From Asterias amurensis (taxonomy: Eukaryota; Echinodermata; Asteroidea; Forcipulatida; Asteriidae): a stretch of 64,000 nt of DNA. The translations under genes were made by a program, and so were the position numbers. Shown here piece by piece: positions 26,101-36,075 of the stretch. The DNA lies in NCBI RefSeq assembly GCF_032118995.1, contig NC_092650.1, forward strand, positions 24,686,001 through 24,750,000. The letters are read 5' to 3'. Under the pieces are notes generated by a model. The model was not told where the DNA came from. It saw nothing but the letters and a program-made list of their open reading frames with translations, and did no database searches. How positions within the stretch are numbered: the first letter of the stretch is position 1; each line of letters opens with the position of its first letter.

Positions 26101-29100
26101 TTTAACTTCAGGAAGTTTTGTTGTGTCCAACGTCGAATCTCTTGGACGCATTTCTCAAGTCTTGCAATAGATGCATTGGCGTTTTCTTGAGAAGATTTGA
26201 ACGTGATGTAATGCTGAGTGTCGTCTGCGTAGACATGGTAATTCAGATTAAATTTCAGGATTATGCCACGAATCGGTAAAGTGTACAGTGTAAACCACTG
26301 CGGGCCTAGTACAGACCCCTGTGGCACAGAGTAGTTCAAAACAACAGGGTCTGATATCGCGGTCCCAATACATACATGCTGAGTTCTATTGAAGAGATAC
26401 GATTTGCACCAAGCTAGGGCTGTGTCCTCTATGCCAATGTGATTCTGGACTCGAGAGAGAAGGATGTTGTGATCAACAGTGTCAAAAGCAGCACTCAAGT
26501 CTAGCAGGACTAGTGCTGTTAGATTACCATTATCCGTTGCAGAAAGAATATCGTTGCTTACACGGACTAGTGCAGCTTCTGTCCCATGGAAAGGCGTGTA
26601 TGCTGACTGGAACACGTCGGACAGGTTGAAAGCATGAATGTGATCAGAAATGCGTCATGAGACTACTCGTTCGATGACTTTTCCAAGATATTTTAAGTTT
26701 GCAACTGGTCTGTAGTTTTTGAATACCTCCTTGTACAGGTTTGTTTTTTTGATGAGCGGCCTAATGTAGGAAACTTTGAGGCTATCGGGGAAACAACCGG
26801 AACTGAGAGATTCGCTGACAAGATTAGTGATGTAGGGTACAAATATATCAATTTTTTGCTTCATCATGGATGTTGACACTGGATCCAGCTCGCAGGATTT
26901 TGAAGGAGATTTCATAATAACCCTTTGAATCACAGCAACGAGGGCAATGTGGCAATGTCTGCGGCACGTTGTAAGGGACTGATGAAAATGATGAGCGGAT
27001 GTCTGAAATTTTGGTGACAAAGAATTTCTGGAATTCATTTGCCAAGTCCTGATCATTGTAAGTGGATGCAACAACTTACCTATTATCTTGAAGAGCTTCT
27101 TTTGATCTCCTGAGGAATCTTGTACTTGAGATGAATAATGGGTGATCTATGCCTGGTTGATAAAATTCCTGACTACTTTACATTGGTTGCGATATTCTTG
27201 TTGTTGTATCTCCAGTTTGCCATTTTTCCGCCATTTCCGCTCCAGTTGACGACAGATCTTTCAGGCTGTACGAATGTCATCATTAAACCAGGAGACTTCA
27301 GTTCGGACCTTGACTGATCTCGTTTTCGAAGGTGCGTACTTATCCAAGATGTCACTGACAGTACTCTCATATTGGCTGACATCGGAATCCAAGCAGTCAT
27401 GATCGACTTTTAGCTTTCACACGGCCAAAATGTAGCCAGGGTCCCTTGCTACAAATTTTTTTTATCACCATGCATGACTGATTTTGTGAACTTTCACAAT
27501 GCAAAGTTAAAAAACTAACAACCCTTGTGCGACATGAGAGTGATATGACGAGTTGGTAATCCTTATCACCTTATATTATAGTTGGACAAGATAGCACCCA
27601 CAATAGCATGCGCTAATTGGGCATTTTCACCTAGGACGTCGTTCAATAAACAAGGGTTCCTTTCACACGATGTGTAGCCCACGTCCTTGGTCAAAACTTC
27701 CACTAGAGTAAGATTTTGTCGTAGGTCCGGACCTCCGACAAAATGTAGCCATGTTGGACAAGATTTGACAAGGGACCCTAGACACTCCAAAAATTATTGT
27801 TCTATCACACGAGTTGCATTTTGTAAAATCTTACAACCATGCTTCAATTTAGCAAGGGACCCTTGCTAAATTGCTCTCGTGTGAAAGGGGCTTAAGTCGC
27901 GGAACACTTCAGGAGAATTCACATGTCTCCACTATCGGCTCTTTACAGTAATGGTTGGGACTTTGCGCTTGCACAGACTCAAGTTACACATGACTGCATA
28001 ATGGTCTGATAGTCCAGGTAGAATAACAAAGTTTGAGACAATTGGTGGAGTGATGTCATGAGTTATGACAAGGTCGTCGGCTCCTTAAAGTACTGGGTAA
28101 GACCGAAAGCCTGAAGTAGATGTTTAAACTGGTTTGCATTGTTGTTGTGTTAAAGTCACCGGTGATGATGATTTTTGATGGATGAAGGAACTATTCCAAA
28201 ATCAGATTCTCAAACTCCCTAAGAGGACTTGAGAAGGTCACATGTTGGCCGAAAATGCTAGACTCGGCAGCATTTTATGATCCTATTGGGGACCAATTGA
28301 AGTACATTCTTAATATTCGCGTTGCATTCCGTTTGGATTGTGGGACGTTCCAACCATTTTCAGTATCCATTCCAGAGGCGTTCTGACAGCATTTGAGGTA
28401 AATTCGGACCGCATTATTTTAAAACTTGGTCAATTTGAAAATTCCTTCCCGGTTATGACACGAATTTTTAAAATTCTTCATTCCTGCTGATTCTGAAAAA
28501 GTATGACGGGGGCTATAAGGATCACATCTTCTCCGTCTTATTATACATGTAAGGCTACAACATCCGAACGTCTGTATTGTGATTTTGTTCCTTAACGACA
28601 GTCTCCTCTACAATTACACATTCTACAAAAAGGATTGCAACTATATAACTTCCTTACAACGATTTTGTTTTGTTGCAAGCAAGTTGTTTTTGTCACAGAA
28701 GCTGTGTTTTATGTTCTCATTCTCATGCATAGTTTGTCCCGTGGGACGTGGGACACCTCTCGGGATGCAGAGTGGAGAAATTCCGGATTACAATCTCGAT
28801 GCATCGACTTACTACGGTCAACACGTACCTGGCTGGGCAAGACTTGACAAAGGTACATTTCCTAATATTGTTCTAGCACAATACAAATTAGGGAGAGAAA
28901 GCACAATGTTGCTCACCGGAGAGTAAAGAGATAGAAAAACTTTTGAGTAATAAGGATTGTTTAATTCTCCCTTTCTTCTGCAAGATTTTGGCTGGAAAAA
29001 GGAAGCTTTAAAGGCAGTGAACACTATTGGTAGTTACTCAAAATAATTATTAGCATAAAACCCTACTTGGTAATGAGTAATGGGGAGCTGTTGATAGTTT

Positions 29101-31797
29101 AAAAAATTGTGATAGACGGCTCCCTCTGAAGTAACGTAGTTTTCGAGAAAGAAGTAATTTTCCACGAATTTGATTTTGAGACCTCAAAATTAGATTTCGA
29201 GGTCTCGAAATCAAGCATCTAATATCACATAACTTCGTGTGACAAGGCTTTTTTTCTTTCATTATTATCTCGCAACTTCGACGACCAGTTGAGCTCCAAT
29301 GTTCATGAAAGCTCCATAATGTTTAGAAACACCAAGTGAGAAGACTGGTCTTTGACAATTACTAATGGTGTCCAGTGTCTTTAAAATAATCTGTACTCTC
29401 GAACCACTCTCCTTTCAATGTGCTTTGTATTGCGCTTGTTACTTTTGACATTTAACATTTTGATCGTCTTTAGACACTTTCTCAACTTCTCAGACCTCCT
29501 GAAAAATTTTCAAGCCAAAAATTTCAACTTTGTGCATTGGCATGTTTTTGAAGCTGCGCAACCAAATGATTTTTGACGTGAAATTTTATGACCTATATCC
29601 CTTTTCTGTAAGTGGTTGGATATTGTCTGCGCTGACTGCATAAGAAACGACACTTTAAAACATAGGTATACTAATTGATAAAACAAACAAAACTTTTACT
29701 TTTTACCAACAAGTGTCTCTCTATGTTTCAACACATCTAGGGGTGATGTCTTGAAGTCGATTATCAAAATCAACAAATTTAGTGTAAACTCAAATTGCAG
29801 AGAGGAAGAGAGGGTTTTTGTAGCCTGGTTGCAATAACCTTTAAGGCCTTGTTTCAGTCGAATGCCCCCATCATTAACCCTTTCTTACTAGTGCCACATT
29901 GCACTGCACATCACCATCAAAACATTGTGCAACCTAGCGTTCCGTTTATTAAGCGTGTGGGTTGTTCATTCCAGCGCCTGGTTCTAAGGTGACAATCACT
30001 AATTGCTATAAACAAAATAAAACATAAATTATTCATGAATAATAAACACTGATGAAAAGATATATAGGATAGTAAAGAAATACTCATAACAAATACAAAC
30101 GAAATGTACAAAGAACCGACCCCCCCCCCAAAAAAAAAAAATCAATCAAAGTTTGACATAAAAGTTACTAATATAACAGACTACTTCGCTCTAGTGTTCA
30201 ACTCAAAAGTTTATTTAGCTCAAAGCTGTATCACGTGATATTCATCTCCTTTATTATCAAGTTGGAGGGTGGTTCGCACTTTCATATGACATGACTCCAT
30301 GGATACAAGTCAAGTTCAACGATAGAGCGTTCCTTACTGGTCTGATCACTCAGGGGTTTAGCTTCGCCCTTTATACTACGGCCTTCAGCGTAGAGTACGG
30401 TGACTCTACATCCTCATTGGCATACGTGCGAACTTACAGTGGAAATATCCAACGGGTAAGTACCATGAAGTAAAATCATCATCCTAATAAAGAATAAATT
30501 ATGATATTCACGAATTACACACCCGAATCAATCATCAATCAATAATACTAAGCACAGATCTGTCTATGTGGGAGAATTGCGACGTTGAGGGACAGTTTTT
30601 TTGTTTGTCGCGTGGTTATGGAGGTTAATATTAAAGTCCAAACGCCATCACAACAAAAATAAATGTGCAGTAACTAGTCTATAACCTGGCACCTTGTCCT
30701 CACGCACAAGCAGTTCGAGACGCCCGAAAACTGGCCTCTATATTTAACAAGTTGAAACAACATTCTCAATATACAGCACTTACGGGAGAAGACTCTTGCG
30801 GTCTTACCTCACTTTATGGTAAATGCACTAACACAACCAACAATTGAGAAAAGGCAATAAATGGAAGGATAATGTCTTAATTTAGGGCTCCTTATTATAA
30901 GAGGTCCAAATGATTGATGGTTTCCTAGAAGAGTCACTACAGGTTGGACCATAGTTGTGTATTAACCTGGAGAGTTGTCTGAACACGTGGTTGCTGGATG
31001 CCGATTTAGCCCACAAAATACATCACAACCAAAATGTGCAGTCTAGTCTTGCAACCCTCTTTGACAACATGTGTATTTAAAAAAAAATAATTACTACCTA
31101 TAGCAACTCTTTCAATACTCTTCCTTCACCGACCTTGAACTATTGGTGGCAGCAGACACTGCGGTGGTACCTGGGTTGTAACGCGCTGCCTAGCGACTGG
31201 CTAAGGCCTGTTGGACATCTTTGTAAATGGCTGGTACAAGGTATGCTGGTCAACTCGTTTGGAAATAGACCTTTTTCCCAAATACCCACTGCGCAAGCAC
31301 TACTTGTTGAATGAGGTGCATGCTGGTCTTGCCAGGGATCAACTTGAGCGCAATATCAACGGCCGAGTATTTGCGATAAGGTCAATGCTGCCACCAAGAG
31401 TTCAAGATCAGTGAAGTATTGCTGTATAATATAAACATGTCTGAGGTGGACAACCCGTCATGTTCATGTTGGGTGCGTTCGTTTAGCTTCCCTTGGGCGA
31501 CCCCGGTGTGTGGCGTGTTTTTTTTTCCAGGACGAACGTGTGCAGATAATTACCCACGTTCGTCCTGGAAAAAAAAACCGCCACACACCGGGGTCGACCC
31601 AGGCAAGCTAAACGAACGCACCCATTATGGCTTGGTATCGTTTTGTTAAACAGTTCACCGGTAATTATGGAGATGATCACGTGACCAACTGGTTCCCGTC
31701 AGTGTTGCATGCCCGTTATCTGCGCATCCATCCAGAATCATGGGCAAATTTGGACAACGGTTGCTCTATGCGCTTTGAGGTGATAGGATGTCGGTAA
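15260..31797 (+). CDS. Secreted protein with 11 EGF domains and a C-terminal F5/8C (discoidin) domain
   Basis: Proposed coding exons are 15260-15329, 21840-21986, eleven EGF exons of exactly 114 bases between 22444 and 24671, then 28733-28852, 30262-30455 and 31654-31797. All junctions are phase 1 except the last intron, which is phase 0. The sum is about 642 residues. The first two exons give a signal peptide whose hydrophobic core crosses the splice ([15 protein letters not shown]), followed by a linker of about 40 residues. Residues 73-490 are EGF modules ([10 protein letters not shown]...[14 protein letters not shown]) with the Cys-x-Asp/Asn-x4-Phe/Tyr-x-Cys calcium and hydroxylation motif. 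Residues 491-642 are an F5/8C domain opening with [14 protein letters not shown] and closing with [11 protein letters not shown]...FEVIGCR, so both disulfide cysteines are present. EGF plus discoidin recalls MFGE8/EDIL3-type adhesion proteins. The first exon is the least certain; the EGF to F5/8C part is strong. Confidence 0.8.
15358..15480 (+). repeat. Partial MITE-A copy fused to a partial fold-back element
   Basis: The MITE-A left end runs to AGAAACGGCTCCCTC and is then replaced by the GACTCCCATAAATGGCCGAC half of the fold-back family seen at 17322. Confidence 0.75.
15480..15670. repeat. Half of the CCAAGGCAACGTGTTCC fold-back element
   Basis: It runs from AATTTGACTCCCATAAATGG to GATCCAAGGCAACGTGTTCC, equivalent to one arm of 17322-17707. 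Confidence 0.8.
15696..16038 (+). repeat. MITE-A copy
   Basis: Both termini are recognisable (CTGTACCCTATTGGTAATTA and TGTGTCCAGTGCCTTTAA). Confidence 0.7.
16528..16938 (+). repeat. MITE-A copy, head-to-tail with the next one
   Basis: It shares its right boundary CAGTGTCTTTCAAGG with the start of the copy at 16936. Confidence 0.8.
16936..17322 (+). repeat. MITE-A copy with long poly(T)/(ATT)n
   Basis: A complete copy. The normal TTTTTTCTTTCATTATTATC block is expanded to a T run plus ATT repeats at 17150-17199. Confidence 0.85.
17322..17707. repeat. 386-bp fold-back element, nearly a full palindrome
   Basis: It begins AAAGGAACACGTTGCCTTGG and ends CCAAGGCAACGTGTTCCTT. The two halves pair almost throughout and meet at GGACTCCCATAAATGGCCGA, opposite the inverse copy starting at about 17490. 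A second copy is at 39616-40003. Confidence 0.9.
17704..18010 (+). repeat. MITE-A copy
   Basis: It starts at ACTTGAACACTATTGGTAAT and ends CCAGTGCCTTTAA, with the internal palindrome around GAGACCTCAGC. Confidence 0.75.
18113..18500 (-). repeat. MITE-A copy, reverse orientation
   Basis: A full copy from TTAAAGGCAGTGGACAC to GTCCACTGCCTTTAA, with the GAGACCTCAAG...GAGGTCTCGAAAT palindrome in the middle. Confidence 0.85.
19625..19917. repeat. Element with GCTTACCGGTAAGC-type inverted ends
   Basis: CAGTTTCATAAAACTTGC and AACAGCTTTATGAAATTGGG are imperfect inverted ends. It is related to 12395-12745, 35307-35555 and the TTCATGAAGC...GCTTTATGAA blocks at 53060-53250 and 60760-60950. Confidence 0.6.
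21150..21600 (-). mobile_element. Kolobok-like DNA transposon fragment with a THAP-domain remnant
   Basis: On the minus strand, about 21345-21180 reads [20 protein letters not shown] then [16 protein letters not shown], the N-terminal half of a THAP zinc finger. The start methionine and first cysteine are lost. The flank at about 21590 ends CTATTTCCAGGTGA, like the terminus of the elements at 31925 and 50760. Truncated. Confidence 0.6.
22233..22398. repeat. 35-bp direct repeat flanking the first EGF exon
   Basis: CGACAATTGGCAGTCAAGCT followed by TTTATATGGCATACT occurs at about 22233-22267 and again at about 22364-22398, within the intron before the first EGF exon. Confidence 0.8.
22444..24671 (+). 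repeat. Array of 11 tandem EGF exon-intron units, period 210-213 bases
   Basis: EGF exons are 22444-22557, 22656-22769, 22868-22981, 23079-23192, 23290-23403, 23502-23615, 23715-23828, 23928-24041, 24138-24251, 24348-24461 and 24558-24671, all 114 bases and phase 1-1. The ten introns are 96-99 bases and almost as alike as the exons. The intron pairs 2/5, 3/4, 6/7 and 8/9 look identical or nearly so. The first ([10 protein letters not shown]) and last ([11 protein letters not shown]...[10 protein letters not shown]) units are the most divergent, as expected for an array growing from the middle. Confidence 0.95.
24751..24850 (+). repeat. Kolobok-like terminal fragment
   Basis: TTAAAGTCACCTGGAAGTGG at 24751 continues to AACAGTTAACTAAGG. 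It matches the left end of 31925-32727. Confidence 0.7.
25105..25280. repeat. Inverted repeat with AACCGAGTTGGACTAAACCA-type arms
   Basis: The left arm at about 25121-25165 (GAGTTGGACTAAACCATT, AGAAGGGGTGTTA) is mirrored at about 25229-25275 (TAACACCCCTTCTAC, AATGGTTTAGTC). It borders the 3' end of the retrotransposon. Confidence 0.75.
25330..28290 (-). mobile_element. Degenerate non-LTR retrotransposon (CR1/L2-type), endonuclease plus reverse transcriptase
   Basis: Read on the minus strand. An AP-type endonuclease C-terminal part is visible at about 28290-27900 (IITGDFN near 28160, then LSDHYAV near 28000), broken by stops. The reverse transcriptase lies at about 27070-25800. It has [32 protein letters not shown], a [17 protein letters not shown] active-site block, [20 protein letters not shown] and the catalytic YADDTQ. 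The C-terminal region 25739-25377 has the HWLPI...FK...APRIWNSLP pattern of CR1/L2 proteins. The 3' side carries a TTTTGTTTTGTTTTG tract. Frameshifts, stops and an inserted element make it inactive. It sits antisense in the intron between the last EGF and the F5/8C exons. Confidence 0.9.
27412..27893. repeat. DNA element nested in the retrotransposon
   Basis: The inverted ends AGCTTTCACACG and CGTGTGAAAGGGGCT bound a block of about 480 bases with internal inverted copies of AGGGTCCCTTGCTA. The retrotransposon endonuclease resumes on its left side, so this insertion is the younger event. Confidence 0.75.
29008..29384 (+). repeat. MITE-A copy
   Basis: A complete copy in the first F5/8C intron, TTAA to TTAA, with the palindrome GAGACCTCAAAATTAG...GAGGTCTCG. 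Confidence 0.85.
29385..30261. other. Remainder of the first F5/8C intron
   Basis: No element is recognised apart from C9/A homopolymers at 30121-30142. It ends at the acceptor TTATTATCAAG. Confidence 0.5.
31471..31623. repeat. 153-bp hairpin just upstream of the last exon of the EGF/F5/8C gene
   Basis: GGGTGCGTTCGTTTAGCTTC at the left is the inverse of GAAGCTAAACGAACGCACCC-like sequence at the right (one base differs). Pairing runs inward through GACCCCGGTGTGTGG and CAGGACGAACGTG to a short loop. It ends only 30 bases before the final 3' splice site at 31653. Confidence 0.9.
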
Positions 31798-31924
31798 AAT
31801 AACCAGGTGTTAAAGTGGATGGGATAACGTATTGTATAAAGATCGATATACTTAAGAAAATATGTAAAAAAAATTAAAAAAAACGAGAAATACTTTTTAC
31901 CCCATGTCAATCCGTACGCGGATG

Positions 31925-32727
31925 TTAAAGTCACATGGAAGTGGTATGTTGTCAAAATAAAGCTTTTGTCACTAAAATATGTGTTTTGATGAGTGGAATA
32001 TGAATAAGCAATTAACTAAGACTTAAAAAAAATAGTTTCCATGTTATTTACAAATTTGAAAATTAACCCGACCCGAGAGGGCGCTGTTCGTGACGTCAAT
32101 CGAGGCGCGATGAATCGCATGCAGTGCCAACACAAGATAGTGAGCTAAAATTACGCCCTCAAAGTTGAAACAATACCTGATTTTTTTCACGTTGGGCAAA
32201 TGCTCCTTTAGGTTCGTTACGTCTTTCAGTACCTTCTTCGACTTCCCCACTAGCTGGAAAAATTGTTGGGATGGCGTCATGTTTTAGAAAAGAACTTTTC
32301 TCTTCATGTCAAAATGTGTAGTGTATTACGGATTCTCGAAGCACGACGGCTCGAAGTGTTTGCTGCACAACGCTGAAAAAGACGTCGGACTGGACCACTT
32401 TGCAAACTGACCCCATCTTTAGTTGTTTTGCTGCATCCAGCAGCAATACACCTGGTCGACATTGCCGGAAAAAATGCAAGAAAAAAACCTTTTTCGAAAC
32501 GTACAAACTCACGACTACGACTTGAATGTACTTGCACGTACGTGTGTTCGCAAAGTCTGCCTCGATTGACGTCACAAAAGGAGTAGGCGGAGTCACCCCC
32601 ACACAACTGTATTTGTTTTTTAACATATAAATTTCATAAAAACAATTACTCCAAAAACTACTTTATTGTTCAGAAACTTACTCTAATGTTTGAAGAAAAC
32701 ACAAATTCTATTTCCAGATGACTTTAA
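31925..32727. mobile_element. Non-autonomous Kolobok-like transposon with THAP remnant
   Basis: Bounded by TTAAAGTCACATGGAAGTGG and CTATTTCCAGATGACTTTAA, inverted ends within TTAA sites. The minus strand at about 32475-32390 encodes [20 protein letters not shown], the start of a THAP zinc finger, and then goes out of frame. TTAA targets with a THAP domain are typical of Kolobok elements. Its AATAAA at 31956 is the first canonical polyadenylation signal after the stop of the EGF gene. Confidence 0.7.
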
Positions 32728-32739
32728 ATTTGAAAAATC

Positions 32740-33480
32740 GTGTTTTATGACCTATTATATACCTCACATATAGAATCCTCTAATCTAATTGGTTAAAAAG
32801 GGGGTCATGGAAATAGCTACGCCTGCTTTTTCTTTCAAGATGACGTCATATTGACTATGCCCGGGGCATAGTCAATCGACTAAGCCCGCCCTGGAAATAA
32901 TGGATCAGTCTCAACACACTGTATTCCTACATGTAGGTCGCGCATGTGTGTGTATGTGTTACGACGTTCGTCGTGTCACGGCGCGAACTACATGATAGCT
33001 GTGACCTTTTTTTCGCAGACGACCTTTCAACGTAGTTTGTGTGGGAAATTTGGTTGTTTGTGTTCATGTCAAACTCGCAACGTAAAATGGCTGAAGCAAG
33101 GTTTCATCTCGTTGACAACCACATGAAATCAACCACATGTAAATACGTTTCTGTTGACGTTGACTGATGTTGGATTTTAACTGTTATCCCAGTTGGATTG
33201 GTATATTTTTTTACCCGTGTTGGATTTTAACTGTTACCAACAGTGTTGGTATCTTCGTGCGCAATGAAAGACATGATTTTGGTAAAAAGTTATTAACACT
33301 TTATACACTTCAAAATCAAGGCCCAGTTCATGAAATCTTTTAACCAATCAGATTAGAAGAATCTATATCATTTGCTTCGCTTCGGGCATAGTCATGGTTT
33401 TGACATCACCGAGGACCTATAATTTCAACTGTGCCCCTCATAGCAGTCAATATTTCTATACTATAATACACACTAGACAG
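32740..33480. repeat. Relative of the GACTATGCCC fold-back elements
   Basis: It contains TGACGTCATATTGACTATGC CCGGGGCATAGTC at about 32840-32875 and TCGGGCATAGTCATGGTTTT at about 33383, with CAGTCAATATTTCTATACT at the right edge. Confidence 0.65.
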
Positions 33481-34370
33481 GGATTGTTTTTAAGTTCAGA
33501 TCATTATTGGTGAACGCCAGTAATTAATTTGAGGGCGTTGATCATCAACAATGATTTCAGTTTGTGCCCCAAGTCGTAGAATACTGACTCCGATATTTAC
33601 GACCAAGATCACGACGTGTGAGTTTTGATTATTGTTTGTAAAATAACTCCTCAAAATCTCGACTAAATTTTAAGACTTGTGCTTGAAGTCGTGACTCGTT
33701 TGTTATGTACCAGCAACACATTAGCCAGTGGCATGACTGTAAACTTTAGAATTCGAGATCATAATGGATCAATAAGTTCATTATTAAACGCTCGTTATAT
33801 TTCCGTTTTACCTATAGAGACTTGATATAAGAGGCCGGTAATTTAATTAAAAAGGACGAGCATTAAAATACAAGAAAAAAAAAAGAAAAAAAAGCAAAAG
33901 CAAAATTCATACGACGACGTCTTAATATAAAATCGGCTCCCTCACTTAAACTGATGGTTATTCTCCGGTCAACAGAATACAATACAAAAAAGTCTAAACG
34001 TAGTCACTTTCAAGGTTTAAAGGCTAGCACACTCAAGGTTTACAAAACCCGTTTTGACTAGTTCTAAAAATACAAACATTTCTCCATTAAAACACCGAGT
34101 AAAACCACTATGGTTAAACACAAAGCAATACCCACAGTGAGCTCTTGGATAATAACCCCTCAAGATAAACTTTTTTGGAGCATAATAGTCCAAGCCATGC
34201 TCTCTTCAAAATTGAGACAAATACCTATTCAAAATAAATGGGGTCTCTCTTGCCCATTATCGAAAAAGAATGAGTCCTAAATTCCAAACCCCCAAACTGA
34301 ACTTTTGATGCTAACCACAAAGCTGGATCAGACACTTAAACACTGAAAATTGTCATGTTAAAGTAAAAAT
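33480..34370. other. Intergenic DNA with no recognised feature
   Basis: AT-rich, with an A/G run near 33875. No exon or repeat unit was identified by eye. Confidence 0.5.
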
Positions 34371-34570
34371 GATTATGTAGAAGTTAAAATGATTATGTAG
34401 AAGTTAAAATGATTATATTAAAGTTTAAATGATTGTGTCAAAGTTAAAATGATTGTGCAGAAGTTAAAAATAAATGGTTATGTAAAGTTAAAATTATCAT
34501 GTGAAATTAAAATTATCGTGTTCAGAAGTTACCATTAGTATGTAAAAGTTAAAATAATTATGTAAAAGTA
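34370..34570. repeat. Short-period tandem repeat, unit about 20 bases (GTTAAAATGATTATGTAGAA)
   Basis: About eight or nine degenerate copies of AAGTTAAAATGATTATGT succeed one another. Confidence 0.85.
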
Positions 34571-34594
34571 TTACGCATGATGAATATAATACCG

Positions 34595-34983
34595 GTGCGA
34601 CACCAACGGGTCGTGCACGGTGCGGATTCGCTTCAAAGACTCGTCTTACTCAGTAACTCTACAGCTGGATGCAACAACGACAAGTGAAACAAAACAAAAC
34701 GGATCGCTGACTCTAGTGCGACACCAACAGGTTGTGCACGGTGCGGATTCGCTTCAAGGTCTCGTCTCACTCAGTAACTCTACAGCTGGATGCAACAACG
34801 ACAAGTGAAACAAAACAAAACGGCTCGCTGACTCTAGTGCGACACCAACGGGTCGTGCACGGTGCGGATTCGCTTCAAAGAATCGGCTCACTCAGTATCG
34901 ATGTGGATGGTCAAGTAATCCGCCATTCCCACCGCTCCAGCTGGAAACAATAACAAGGAATGAAACAAAACAAACGGCTCGGT
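34595..34983. repeat. 121-bp tandem repeat, just over three copies
   Basis: The units start GTGCGACACCAAC at 34595, 34716 and 34837, exactly 121 bases apart. Each contains CACGGTGCGGATTCGCTTCA and ends near AAACAAAAC. The third copy diverges in its second half. Confidence 0.9.
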
Positions 34984-35261
34984 AAGAAAGCATCATAAAA
35001 AGGATATACACAGCGAGAAAAAACCCTTTCGATCTTTTATTTGTTTTATTACCATACAGACAATTTATGTAAAACCCATTTATTTATGGCAGTCTGTGCC
35101 TTGTGTTCAATCATATACTTTCGGAGGTTGATTGTAATCTCTTTTAAAATGTGTTGAATTTCAGGTTTTTTTTTAAATGCTCCAATGCACTAATTGATAT
35201 CAAGTTCAGTTTCACTAGTTCGCGTGAAACACCTTTGGGGTAGAGTTGAAGACCTTGGACA

Positions 35262-35818
35262 CTAAAGGCCCCTAGGTAATTGTCATAGACCAGTCTTCTC
35301 ACTTGATGGGGCCAATTTCATAGAGCTGCTTAAGCAAAACATTTGCTTAAGCACGAAAATAGCTCGCTTATTTTACACATGTTACTGGCCAAAATTTCAT
35401 GTCATATACATTGCTTATGACTAGTATTTAGCTGTTGTTTACTTAGCATAACAATTGAGTGGAGTCTTGGCCGGTAATCTGATTTTACTAAGCAATGAAT
35501 TTTTTGCTTAAGCAAAATTTTGTGCTTAAGCAGCTCTATGAAATTGGGCCCTGGTGTATAATAATGAAAGAAAAAACACCTTGTCTTATGAAGTTGTGTG
35601 CTTCAGATGCTTGATTCGGGACCTCAAATTCTAAATCTGAGGTCTCGAAATCAAATTCGCGGAAAATTAATTTCTTCCTCGAAAACAACGTCACTTCAGA
35701 GGGAGCCGTTTCTCACAATGTTTTATACTACCAACCTCTCCCCATTACTCGTTACCAAGTAAGGTTTTATGGTAATAACTATTGTGAGTAATTACCAATA
35801 GTGTCCACTGCCTTTAAG
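35262..35818 (-). repeat. MITE-A copy, reverse, interrupted by another element
   Basis: The left end lies at 35262-35306 and the body resumes at about 35556. It ends GTGTCCACTGCCTTTAA at 35818. Confidence 0.8.
35307..35555. repeat. Palindromic element with CAATTTCATAGAGCTGCTTA ends, nested in MITE-A
   Basis: GGGGCCAATTTCATAGAGCT and AGCTCTATGAAATTGGGCCC are inverted ends. Inner TTGCTTAAGCA blocks also pair. A truncated relative follows at 35893-36013. Confidence 0.85.
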
Positions 35819-36022
35819 TCTCATTCAAAATAAGTTAAATTTAACATTGATTTATCAACGAAATCCACGAGTGCGCCAATAATTTGTGCCAGGGGCCACA
35901 TAGAGCTGCTGTATGAAACGCATGTTACTGGCCAAAATCTTTTAACTTACCATAATATTTGAGTGGAGTTTTGGCCGGTAAAGGGACTTTTATGCTTAAG
36001 CAGCTCTAAGAAATTGCGCAGA

Positions 36023-36028
36023 TTTATT
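36023..36028 (-). promoter_or_regulatory. Polyadenylation signal of the PAN/Apple gene
   Basis: AATAAA on the minus strand (TTTATT on plus), about 50 bases beyond the stop codon at 36076-36078. Confidence 0.6.
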
Positions 36029-36075
36029 AAAAAATAGATTCTGGTGCACTTAGCGAAGAGAAGATGTTTGATTAG

